Assembly (NCBI GenBank): GCA_020061965.1
Contig: JAGUXG010000217.1
Coordinates: forward strand, 1-5,836
Reading direction: 5' to 3'
Source: a bacterium
GTDB taxonomy: Bacteria; UBA9089; UBA9088; JAGUXG01
DNA: 5,836 bases
Of this stretch, positions 1 to 5,836 are shown piece after piece. Position numbers and translations under genes: made by a program. The stretch's first letter is position 1. Every line of letters starts with the position of its first letter. Under the pieces are notes generated by a model, which had not been told where the DNA came from, did no database searches, and saw only the letters and a program-made list of their open reading frames with translations.

Positions 1-1752
1 GTGCGGAAAATGGGAAATAATGACTTTATTGCAAAGTTTAAAGAGGAAAAAATCTTTCCTGGTTCTCCGCCTTTAAATTTTACAAATCTTGTTCCTAAAC
101 ATCCATGGAAAGATGATTATTCTGGATACGATCTTCCTTGGCAACTAATTACCCCCGACCTTGGATGTGTTCCTGTTCTATCTAGAAGTCATATCAAACA
201 TATATTGTTAGAGAGTTCAGTTCCAGATGCGTGTGTTTTTGTTAAAGAAGTGAAAGAAGAACTGTTATTAGGAAAAACATTTACATTTGCTGATAAAGCT
301 GGTGAGTTCTTTTTTAATCTTAAAAAAAATGTTATTTACACCTTGAAGGTAGTGAAAGAGGGTTTTAAAGAAACTCTTATGAAATTTAAGATTCCTTGGC
401 CTTTTAAGAAAGAGGGTAAATTGGATTTTCATGTTTTGGCTGAAGAAGAAGTTTTCTTATTAGGAGCAAACGGAAACATTTATCTTGTCCCAGAGACAGA
501 GGCATTTACTATAAAAGGCACAGTATCTGACAATAGCAACAATCCTATTCCAAATGCCATGGTTAATATTCATTCTCAAGATGGGACATGGCTTTTTACA
601 ACCTTAACAGATGAGAATGGAGCCTATCAGCTTCCACTTTCTGAAAACTTAACATATACTGTCAGTGCAATCTTTGATGGCAAAGCAGAGGTTTCCTCAA
701 TTATAGGAAAGCAGGGTGAAACAATTACAACAAATCTTATAACCAATGTCATTTCTCCTGGCACAATTACTAATCTTTCTGTTGCTACTATTACCCCTTC
801 TTCTATTGCCCTTATATGGACATCCCCTGGTGATGACGGCTATGAAGGAACAGCTACACTCTATGAAATTAAATATGCTACCTTTACAATTACTGATGAT
901 AACTGGGGTTCTACAACCATTTTAGGAACAATGACACCAAAACCTGCTGGTTCTGTTGAAACCTTCATTGGAGGAGGTTTAGCCCCAGGCAATATCTATT
1001 ATTTTGCTATTAAAACAAGGGATGATGCGGAATTATGGTCTCCTTTGTCAAACATTGCCTCTGCTATTATTGGCAATCAGATAGATGAGGGAAATTCTTA
1101 TACTGGTACATTAACTAGCACTTGGGGAACAGCAACAATCAGAACAGGCACAAACACAGAATCAATTATTATCCTTCCACCAGAGCCTGCAGCAGGGAAT
1201 AACTTAAAGAATCTTAATGGAAACATTGGATTTGGCATTGTCCTTAATGCCTATGGCACATCAGGCAGCTTATTTAAAGGAACACTTACAAACCCAATTT
1301 GTATTGAAATAAAATATAATGAGGCACAACTTGGCAATATTGATGAAAATACTTTACAGCTCTATATCTCATCAGATAATGGAAATACATGGGAAACTAT
1401 ATCTTGTGGGCTAGATCTAACCAATAACATCATCTCTGGCACATTTTCTCACCTCTCCATCATCGCACCTGCAGGAAAAAGCAAGCAGATTGCTGCTTCT
1501 AATCTTAACAATGTCATCGCCTACCCCAACCCCTGCAAAGGCTATGATAAAATCACCTTCAAGAACCTGACCAACCAATGCAGGATACGGATTTATAACA
1601 TCGCAGCCGAGCGTATCTATGAGAAAGAACTCACCAACACAAATGGTTCTGCAGAATGGAATTGTAAAGGTATTGCCTCTGGGGTCTATATCTACATTAT
1701 TACTAATGATAAGGGCCAAAAGGCAACAGGTAAGATTGGAATAGTAAAATAG
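1..1752 (+). CDS. Secreted multidomain protein with carboxypeptidase-regulatory-like, fibronectin III and type IX-like sorting domains (5' partial)
   Basis: The frame is open from the first base and no signal peptide is visible, so the GTG at base 1 and the ATG at base 10 are both doubtful starts; the gene probably begins upstream. Visible modules, in residues from base 1: about 66-130, a beta domain like the carboxypeptidase regulatory fold (DKAGEFFFNL, then YTLKVVKEGF); 170-235, a clearer copy of that fold (IKGTVSDNSNNPIPNAMVNI, TDENGAYQLPL); 252-358, fibronectin type III (SIALIWTSPGDDG, YYFAIKTRDDAELWSPLSN); 360-495, a beta-sandwich ending GTFSHLSIIAP, as often seen before C-terminal tails of large extracellular proteins; 503-583, a sorting-domain-like end with YPNP, IRIYNIAAERIYEKEL and ASGVYIYIITNDKGQ. 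By family knowledge such C-terminal domains direct export and surface attachment through type IX secretion, although the related FlgD-like Ig fold looks similar. No enzyme domain is seen; the substrate or partner is unknown. Codon use shifts towards C-ending codons in the last domain. Confidence 0.8.
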   Translation: MRKMGNNDFIAKFKEEKIFPGSPPLNFTNLVPKHPWKDDYSGYDLPWQLITPDLGCVPVLSRSHIKHILLESSVPDACVFVKEVKEELLLGKTFTFADKAGEFFFNLKKNVIYTLKVVKEGFKETLMKFKIPWPFKKEGKLDFHVLAEEEVFLLGANGNIYLVPETEAFTIKGTVSDNSNNPIPNAMVNIHSQDGTWLFTTLTDENGAYQLPLSENLTYTVSAIFDGKAEVSSIIGKQGETITTNLITNVISPGTITNLSVATITPSSIALIWTSPGDDGYEGTATLYEIKYATFTITDDNWGSTTILGTMTPKPAGSVETFIGGGLAPGNIYYFAIKTRDDAELWSPLSNIASAIIGNQIDEGNSYTGTLTSTWGTATIRTGTNTESIIILPPEPAAGNNLKNLNGNIGFGIVLNAYGTSGSLFKGTLTNPICIEIKYNEAQLGNIDENTLQLYISSDNGNTWETISCGLDLTNNIISGTFSHLSIIAPAGKSKQIAASNLNNVIAYPNPCKGYDKITFKNLTNQCRIRIYNIAAERIYEKELTNTNGSAEWNCKGIASGVYIYIITNDKGQKATGKIGIVK

Positions 1753-1780
1753 GGAGTAGAGATTAGGGAGTAGTGAGTAG
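1751..1780. repeat. 14-bp imperfect tandem duplication
   Basis: AGGGAGTAG occurs at 1751-1759 and again at 1765-1773, giving two 14-bp units (1751-1764 and 1765-1778), the second diverged in its last five bases. The first unit overlaps the stop codon of the upstream gene. The motif is low in complexity (G, A and T only on this strand). No function is evident. Confidence 0.6.
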
Positions 1781-1802
1781 TAAAATCAACTAATCCCGTA
1801 AC

Positions 1803-1832
1803 ACTTTACCCAACTGAAGAAATGGGTAAAGT
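1803..1832. terminator. Perfect 10-bp hairpin downstream of the secreted-protein gene; possible terminator without a T tract
   Basis: ACTTTACCCA (1803-1812) pairs perfectly with TGGGTAAAGT (1823-1832) around a 10-base loop. It lies about 50 bases after the stop codon of the secreted protein, where a terminator would be expected. On neither strand is the stem followed by a run of T, so it is not a canonical intrinsic terminator. It could instead protect the 3' end of the transcript or be part of the repeat-rich intergenic DNA. The inverted repeat itself is certain; its role is inferred. Confidence 0.4.
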
Positions 1833-1834
1833 TC

Positions 1835-1868
1835 AATGTAAAATGTAAAATACAAAATGTAAAATGAA
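1835..1868. repeat. Heptanucleotide tandem repeat (AATGTAA)n
   Basis: Five consecutive 7-base units run from 1835: AATGTAA, AATGTAA, AATACAA, AATGTAA, then a partial AATGAA. The tract lies in non-coding DNA between the secreted-protein gene and aspS. A related A+T-rich stretch in the opposite sense (TTTTTCATTATCCATTTT, 1913-1930) lies about 45 bases downstream, so this may be one arm of a decayed inverted element. No coding or promoter role is supported. Confidence 0.7.
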
Positions 1869-2004
1869 GAGGGTAGATTACGGTAAACCAACTAAGATGT
1901 TCCTGTTTTCAATTTTTCATTATCCATTTTCCTGGTTTACAGTTAGAAATGAAAGATACGCTTCAGATGAGTAAATAGTTAACTAATCCCTGATCCCTAA
2001 TAAA

Positions 2005-2010
2005 AGGAGG
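2005..2010 (+). promoter_or_regulatory. Shine-Dalgarno site for aspS
   Basis: AGGAGG lies 10 bases before the ATG at 2021 and is a full match to the anti-Shine-Dalgarno core. It fixes the start of aspS: the protein then begins just ahead of the OB-fold, as is usual for bacterial AspRS. It is the only strong ribosome binding site seen in the window. Confidence 0.85.
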
Positions 2011-2020
2011 AATTGTTGAA

Positions 2021-3754
2021 ATGGCTTATAAAACGCACAATAATGGAGAATTAAGGCTTGCGGATGTGGATAAAAAGATTATCCTCTCGGGTTGGGTTAA
2101 TAAGAGACGCGACCACGGAGGGCTTATCTTTATTGACTTAAGGGATGGCTCAGGAATAGTCCAGGTTGTTTTTAACCCTGAGAGCAGTTTAGAGTCCCAT
2201 GCAAAGGCTCATTCTTTGCGTCAGGAGTGGGTGGTCAAGATAGAAGGGATAGTGAGGATGAGACCAAAAGAAGCGATAAACCCGCACATAGCCACAGGAG
2301 AGATTGAAGTGCTTGCCGAGAATCTTGAGATTCTTAACCCTTCCTTGACCCCTCCCTTTGAGATAGTCGAGGATAAAGAACCAGCAGAGGAGCTCAGGCT
2401 GAAATATAGATACTTAGACCTTCGCAGACAGGTTTGCAAAGATAGACTCATCTTGAGGCATAAGGTGATGCAAAGGACAAGGAGATTCCTTGATGAAAAG
2501 GGCTTTTTAGAGATAGAGACACCGCAGTTGATAAGAAGCACACCTGAGGGCGCCAGAGACTTTCTTGTTCCAAGTAGGCTTATAAGAGGCAAATTCTATG
2601 CCCTTCCCCAGTCCCCACAGCTCTTTAAGCAGATCTTAATGGTGGCAGGGTTTGAAAGATACTTTCAGATTGCCAGATGCTTTCGGGATGAAGACTTAAG
2701 GGCAGACAGACAGCCTGAGTTCACCCAGCTTGATATAGAGGCATCCTTCATTGATGAAGAGTATATATACTCTTTGATGGAAGAGTTTATAAAGGTGCTC
2801 TTCCTTGATATTTTAGGAATAGATATTCCGATCCCTCTTATAAGGATATCTTATGACGATAGCCTACTCAGGTTTGGCACAGATAAGCCTGACTTAAGGT
2901 TTGGTATGGAGATACGGGATCTGGCTTTCCTGTCTGAGTCAGATGTCAAGATATTTCAGACAGCATCAACAATCAGAGGAATAAAAGCTTCAGGGCTTTC
3001 TGGGTCAAGAAAAGAGATGGATGAGCTGACTGAGTTTGTAAAGACAAAGGGTGCCGGAGGGCTGGCCTGGTTTAAGGTAGAAGGAGGGAGCCTTTCATCA
3101 CCCCTGGCAAAGTTTCTGAAGGAGCCAGAACTTAAAAGAATCCAGGATAGATTCTCGGCAGAAGATGGGGATGTCATTCTTATTGTGGCTGATAAAAAGA
3201 AAGTTGTGGAGCAAGCACTCTCTGAGCTCAGGCTATCTCTTGGAGAAAAGCTCGGCCTGATTAAAGAGGGCTTCTCATTCTGCTGGATAATAGACCCACC
3301 TTTAATGGAGTATTCAGAGGAAGAAAAAGCCTACAAACCCTCCCATCACCCTTTCACTTCCCCCAAGGAGACAGATTGGCAGATTATATTTATCTCTCCA
3401 GAGAAAACAAAGGCAAGGGCCTATGACTTAGTCTTGAATGGCTCAGAGATTGGAGGAGGGTCTATCAGAATCCACAGAAGAGAGTTGCAAGAGACAATCT
3501 TTAATAGCCTGAAGATTCAAGAGGAGGCAAAAAAGGAGTTTGATTTTCTGCTGACTGCATTCTCTTATGGTGCTCCGCCACACGGAGGCATAGCCTTGGG
3601 CTTGGACAGGCTGATAATGATGATGGCAAAAGCAAGCTCTATCCGCGATGTTATTGCCTTTCCCAAGACCCAGACAGGCACTTGCCCTCTAACCTCTGCA
3701 CCCTTTTCTGTATCTCCTGCCCAGCTTTCAGAACTTGGAATCAAAGTATTATAG
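2021..3754 (+). CDS. aspS: Aspartyl-tRNA synthetase, bacterial type
   Basis: A 577-residue class II aminoacyl-tRNA synthetase that charges tRNA(Asp) with aspartate, using ATP, in the cytoplasm; the length is close to the usual 580-600. Domains in order: N-terminal OB-fold anticodon-binding domain (about 1-105, GWVNKRRDHGG); catalytic core with motif 1 around 156-168 (FLDEKGFLEIETP), the RDFLVPSR stretch (179-186), LPQSPQLFKQ (195-204) and motif 2 at 219-238 (FRDEDLRADRQPEFTQLD, including R222 and E224); the bacterial GAD insertion at about 290-410; then HHPFTSP (442-448), NGSEIGGGSIRIH and motif 3 with GLDR at 527-530. All catalytic motifs are intact, so it should be active. His32 in RRDHGG is the residue associated with non-discriminating bacterial AspRS, where E. 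coli has Leu; such enzymes also charge tRNA(Asn) and depend on GatCAB. The ATG is supported by AGGAGG. The 3' end overlaps the opposing RodZ-like gene by 6 bases. Confidence 0.97.
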   Translation: MAYKTHNNGELRLADVDKKIILSGWVNKRRDHGGLIFIDLRDGSGIVQVVFNPESSLESHAKAHSLRQEWVVKIEGIVRMRPKEAINPHIATGEIEVLAENLEILNPSLTPPFEIVEDKEPAEELRLKYRYLDLRRQVCKDRLILRHKVMQRTRRFLDEKGFLEIETPQLIRSTPEGARDFLVPSRLIRGKFYALPQSPQLFKQILMVAGFERYFQIARCFRDEDLRADRQPEFTQLDIEASFIDEEYIYSLMEEFIKVLFLDILGIDIPIPLIRISYDDSLLRFGTDKPDLRFGMEIRDLAFLSESDVKIFQTASTIRGIKASGLSGSRKEMDELTEFVKTKGAGGLAWFKVEGGSLSSPLAKFLKEPELKRIQDRFSAEDGDVILIVADKKKVVEQALSELRLSLGEKLGLIKEGFSFCWIIDPPLMEYSEEEKAYKPSHHPFTSPKETDWQIIFISPEKTKARAYDLVLNGSEIGGGSIRIHRRELQETIFNSLKIQEEAKKEFDFLLTAFSYGAPPHGGIALGLDRLIMMMAKASSIRDVIAFPKTQTGTCPLTSAPFSVSPAQLSELGIKVL

Positions 3755-4081
3755 GCTTATTAAAACAAGAAAGGTGATGATTGCCAGAAGAAAGAGGATA
3801 ATATAAGTAAGGGCAGTCCCTTTTGGAAAGAGGAGAAAACTTATCTTTGGTCGTATCTCGCACTCTCTCACCATATTGGCGATTTCAGGGTCAGAAAATC
3901 CAAGAAATCTGGCATAGATTCTTAAAATGTGGTGGCAATAAGAAGATTTTGGAAAAGTTTCATAATTCTCCTCCTCTAAGGCATTCAAATACCTTGCCGA
4001 GATATTTAGCCTCCTGACCACTTCATCCATAGTCAAACCTTGTTCTTCCCTTCTTTCTTTGAGATAATTACCTATATTCAT
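3749..4081 (-). CDS. Short RodZ-like protein: helix-turn-helix domain plus one membrane segment, no periplasmic domain
   Basis: 110 residues. Residues 1-70 match the RodZ-type helix-turn-helix: IGNYLKERREEQGLTMDEVV, RLNISARYLNALEEENYETF, then P-x3-Y-x3-ILRIYARFLG (44-61), the characteristic continuation of the HTH_25 family. A basic stretch (R72-K87) leads into one hydrophobic segment at 89-110, and the protein stops at its end. In RodZ the HTH part binds MreB on the cytoplasmic side, with a membrane helix and a periplasmic beta domain after it; that last part is absent here. The start ATG lies inside the end of murJ (14-base overlap) and has no good Shine-Dalgarno site, so translational coupling to murJ is likely. 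It could be a minimal cell-shape factor working with MurJ, a membrane-tethered regulator, or a truncated rodZ. I give no gene symbol because RodZ function is not shown. Confidence 0.82.
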   Translation of the reverse strand: MNIGNYLKERREEQGLTMDEVVRRLNISARYLNALEEENYETFPKSSYCHHILRIYARFLGFSDPEIANMVRECEIRPKISFLLFPKGTALTYIILFLLAIITFLVLISL

Positions 4082-5606
4082 CAGATGTGCGTGTTTTTTT
4101 CTTACCTCTTGCCAAGATAGCCTCTATCTCTGAAATCCTTAGAATCTTACCAATAACAATATAGACTGCCAGGCCAAGGATAATCCCCCATCCTACCTGA
4201 AAAAAGAGGTTTTTGGAGAACCAGATAACCAATAATAGGGTTACAGCCATTATCAAAGAAGCCATGCAGGATTTAAGGAAGGTGCGTCCAATCCCTTTTA
4301 TTCCTATGCCACCAATTCTCTTTTTCAAACTAACGAGGAGCAGAGAGATGTTTACCCCAGAGGCTATGCTTGTAGCTAAGGCAATTCCACCCTCGGACAG
4401 GGGCTTGAGAAAGACCAGATTGAGGCAGATATTTATAATCATAGCGATTATCGCCGTAATCACTGGAGTCTTTGTATCTCCTAAGGCATAGAAGAATGAT
4501 GTAACAGAGTTTATCCCAGAATAAAATATAAGACCAATAGCGTAAAAGAATAGGACATAGTAAGAGCTGATTGCATCCTGGTGGCTGAACTTTCCATGCT
4601 CAAAGAGAAGGGAGACAATAGGCTTTCCAAGAATCATTAAGCCAATTGTAGCTGGAAGAACAACAGCAATAACCATTCTGAGCGACCAGGAGAGTGTCTG
4701 GCGAGCCAAGTCCATCCTATTCTCGGCTACATACCTTGAAATAGTAGGAAAACTGACCATACCTACGGATGTGCCAAAGAGCGACAAGGGAAGCTGAACC
4801 AATCTATTTGCGTAGTATAGGGCAGAGACAGCATAAGGACCAACCAGAGAGCCAAAGATAGTGTCAACCGCACTATTTATTGAAAAGACAGATACACCAA
4901 TTATGGATGGAAGCATCTTTTTCCCCATTTCCCTTACACCAGGGTGACTGAGGGAGACCTCTGGATAATATCTTACGCCGCAAGAGATAAGGCTTGGAAT
5001 CTGAACAGCTATCTGTAGTACTCCTCCAATAAGAACAGCTATAGCCAGTCCAATGGTAGGCTCAGGCAGGTGCGGGCATAAGAAGATGATACAACCAATA
5101 AAACTTAGATTGACCATAGTTGGAGCAAAAGTAGTAATGAAAAACTTGGATAGGGAGTTCAAAACAGCCACAATTAAAGCAAATACACAAACAAGACTGA
5201 TATATGGAAAGATTATATTCAGAGTTCTACTCATAAGTGGAATCAAGCCGAGCTTAACAAAGCCTGGTGCGACAATCCCACATATAATAGGAGAAAGAGC
5301 CATGCCTATGATGACAAATATAGAGGTGATAATGAGGAGAAGGTTCGCTGTGATGGAGGAGAATCTGAAAGCCTCTTCCTTATCCTGGCAAAGATACTTG
5401 GAAAATATAGGAATGAATGACGCAGATAAAGCCCCTTCTCCGAATATCCTTCTAAAAGAGTTTGGAATGACCCAGGCAGCAAAGAATATACCACGAGCTT
5501 CAGTAGGAAAGTAATGTCCAATAAAGACATCCCGAATATACCCAAAGATTCTGCTGGTGAGTATGCCGAGGCTTACAAGCTTGACATTCTTAGTCAGTCT
5601 TTCCAT
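4068..5606 (-). CDS. murJ: Lipid II flippase MurJ (MviN family)
   Basis: A 512-residue polytopic inner-membrane protein (E. coli MurJ is 511) with about 13-14 hydrophobic segments throughout. By family it flips the peptidoglycan precursor lipid II from the cytoplasmic to the periplasmic face. Signatures: SRIFGYIRD at 18-26, giving the conserved Arg19, Arg25 and Asp26 of the first segment; IPNSFRRIFGEGALSASFIP at 47-66 with Arg52, Arg53 and Glu57; INSAVDT (243-249); ALYYANRLVQLP (262-273) with Arg268 at the position of the essential E. coli Arg270; DTKTP at 377-381. The usual Asp of the A-x-DAFF motif is Gly39 here (ARGIFF). The ATG is supported by the typical N-terminus and by an in-frame TGA four codons upstream; no clear Shine-Dalgarno site precedes it. 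It runs into the RodZ-like gene with a 14-base overlap, so the two are probably co-transcribed. Confidence 0.95.
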   Translation of the reverse strand: MERLTKNVKLVSLGILTSRIFGYIRDVFIGHYFPTEARGIFFAAWVIPNSFRRIFGEGALSASFIPIFSKYLCQDKEEAFRFSSITANLLLIITSIFVIIGMALSPIICGIVAPGFVKLGLIPLMSRTLNIIFPYISLVCVFALIVAVLNSLSKFFITTFAPTMVNLSFIGCIIFLCPHLPEPTIGLAIAVLIGGVLQIAVQIPSLISCGVRYYPEVSLSHPGVREMGKKMLPSIIGVSVFSINSAVDTIFGSLVGPYAVSALYYANRLVQLPLSLFGTSVGMVSFPTISRYVAENRMDLARQTLSWSLRMVIAVVLPATIGLMILGKPIVSLLFEHGKFSHQDAISSYYVLFFYAIGLIFYSGINSVTSFFYALGDTKTPVITAIIAMIINICLNLVFLKPLSEGGIALATSIASGVNISLLLVSLKKRIGGIGIKGIGRTFLKSCMASLIMAVTLLLVIWFSKNLFFQVGWGIILGLAVYIVIGKILRISEIEAILARGKKKTRTSDEYR

Positions 5607-5630
5607 CTCTGTATATCAGCAAGTCGATTT

Positions 5631-5716
5631 ACCACTAAGACAACCAAGCCACTAAGATTGTTAATAATTATAATCATCCTTTGTTCCCACCTTCGTGTAT
5701 TTGTGCCTTTGTGGTT
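5631..5716. repeat. Imperfect palindromic intergenic repeat upstream of murJ
   Basis: Two arms of about 26 bases (5631-5656 and 5691-5716) are imperfect inverse complements around a 34-base A+T-rich centre. The outer ends match best: ACCACTAAG at 5631-5639 against CTTTGTGGT at 5707-5715 (one mismatch). The left arm also holds a direct repeat, CCACTAAG at 5632-5639 and 5649-5656. On the minus strand the element starts right at the stop codon of the partial upstream gene. The wording of the right arm (CTTCGTGTATTTGTGCCTTT and onward) resembles, from memory, intergenic repeats seen in many copies in uncultured bacterial genomes. Confidence 0.55.
5667..5672 (-). promoter_or_regulatory. Possible -10 element (TATAAT) for murJ
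   Basis: On the minus strand the sequence reads TATAAT, about 60 bases before the murJ start and inside the centre of the palindromic repeat. No convincing -35 hexamer lies 16-18 bases upstream of it, and the surroundings are A+T-rich, so a chance match is quite possible. murJ may instead be read from the partial gene upstream. Confidence 0.2.
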
Positions 5717-5836
5717 TATTTTATACTCAAGAAACACAGGTTTACCGAAAAATTTTTGCCAATAATCTGGAAATTTTCAGTAAGCAGGGTGGATAATTCC
5801 TCTTTGTAAAGATGAAGATTTCCAAAGAAGGTCAAA
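5716..5836 (-). CDS. 3' end of an unidentified gene (last 39 codons), cut by the window edge
   Basis: Reading leftwards from base 5835, an open frame of 39 codons ends in TAA at 5718-5716. The peptide has a protein-like pattern: TFFGNLHLYKEELSTLLTEN, then FQIIGKNFSVNLCFLSIK, an amphipathic helix followed by two beta-like strands with a charged terminus. The layout 'HLY-x-EEL..LL...F.II....V...F..IK' is reminiscent of the C-terminal end of SAM-dependent methyltransferases, but 39 residues are too few to assign a family. It lies in the same direction as murJ, 109 bases ahead of it, so the two could be co-transcribed. It is too short to be certain, although the other frames of this strand are interrupted and look less like protein. 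Confidence 0.55.
   Translation of the reverse strand, partial: LTFFGNLHLYKEELSTLLTENFQIIGKNFSVNLCFLSIK

Larger units (their letters stand above)
1788..1990. repeat. 10-bp direct repeat AACTAATCCC flanking the intergenic repeat region
   Basis: AACTAATCCC is found exactly at 1788-1797 and at 1981-1990, each preceded by a loosely similar GAGTA-rich stretch. Together with ATTAGGGA at 1762-1769 and its inverse TCCCTAAT at 1994-2001, these copies bracket the hairpin and the heptamer tract. The whole 268-base gap 1753-2020 contains no credible open reading frame. Whether the bracketing marks an inserted and decayed element cannot be told from one copy. Confidence 0.45.

Noticed and set aside
1417..1719. 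Minus-strand open frame of 100 codons
   Set aside because: It is opposite the sorting domain of the secreted protein and has no domain-like pattern; it arises from the C-rich third codon positions of the real gene.
1835..1868. Heptamer tract as a CRISPR-like array
   Set aside because: The units are directly adjacent, only 7 bases long and without spacers; no cas gene is nearby.
1936..1977. TTTACA (1936-1941) with downstream GATACG or TAAATA as an aspS promoter
   Set aside because: The spacings are about 13 and 30 bases, outside the working range for a sigma-70 type promoter.
2221..3177. Minus-strand open frames within aspS
   Set aside because: They lie opposite well-conserved synthetase motifs and are rich in Ser and Leu, as expected for shadow frames.
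1881..5747. Nine-base match CGGTAAACC (1881-1889) to its inverse GGTTTACCG (5739-5747)
   Set aside because: One copy is inside coding sequence, and a match of this length between two distant sites is expected by chance.
5053..5765. Plus-strand open frames opposite the murJ start and its upstream region
   Set aside because: They are antisense to a clear murJ gene and to the palindromic repeat, with unconvincing protein composition and no ribosome binding site.
5744..5775. GAAAAATTTTT and neighbouring GGAAATTTTC, looking like a terminator hairpin with A/T runs
   Set aside because: The pairing is only A-T and lies inside the reading frame of the partial gene.

Overview
The window looks like chromosomal DNA from an uncultured, probably Gram-negative bacterium of a little-known candidate phylum. 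This is suggested by three things together: a secreted multidomain protein with a fibronectin type III module and a C-terminal type IX-like sorting domain, peptidoglycan genes of the MurJ/RodZ kind, and intergenic gaps filled with short repeats. The style resembles Omnitrophota- or Desantisbacteria-type genomes, but no 16S or other phylum marker is present, so this placement is an inference. No mobile genes, CRISPR array, tRNA or rRNA were seen.

Layout, left to right. Bases 1-1752 (+) hold the 3' portion of a secreted or surface protein whose true start probably lies outside the window. Bases 1753-2020 are a non-coding, repeat-rich gap with a 14-bp tandem duplication, a perfect 10-bp hairpin, a heptanucleotide repeat tract and a strong ribosome binding site. 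Bases 2021-3754 (+) are a complete aspartyl-tRNA synthetase gene (aspS). Converging on it from the right are a short RodZ-like membrane-anchored helix-turn-helix gene (3749-4081, -) and, upstream of that, the lipid II flippase gene murJ (4068-5606, -). Bases 5607-5715 hold an imperfect palindromic repeat, and 5716-5836 (-) carry the last 39 codons of a further gene that is cut by the window edge.

How the genes relate. murJ and the RodZ-like gene overlap by 14 bases and are very probably one transcript. Both belong by family to cell-wall synthesis: MurJ flips lipid II, and RodZ proteins link the MreB cytoskeleton to the wall machinery. The RodZ-like gene and aspS overlap tail to tail by 6 bases, so no separate terminator lies between them. 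aspS is a housekeeping translation gene with no evident functional link to its neighbours.

I found no clearly new biological system. The points most worth checking are the periplasm-less RodZ-like protein coupled to murJ, an intergenic palindrome that may be a dispersed repeat family, a sequence hint that the AspRS is non-discriminating, a MurJ substitution at a usually conserved Asp, and a change of codon use at the sorting domain of the secreted protein.
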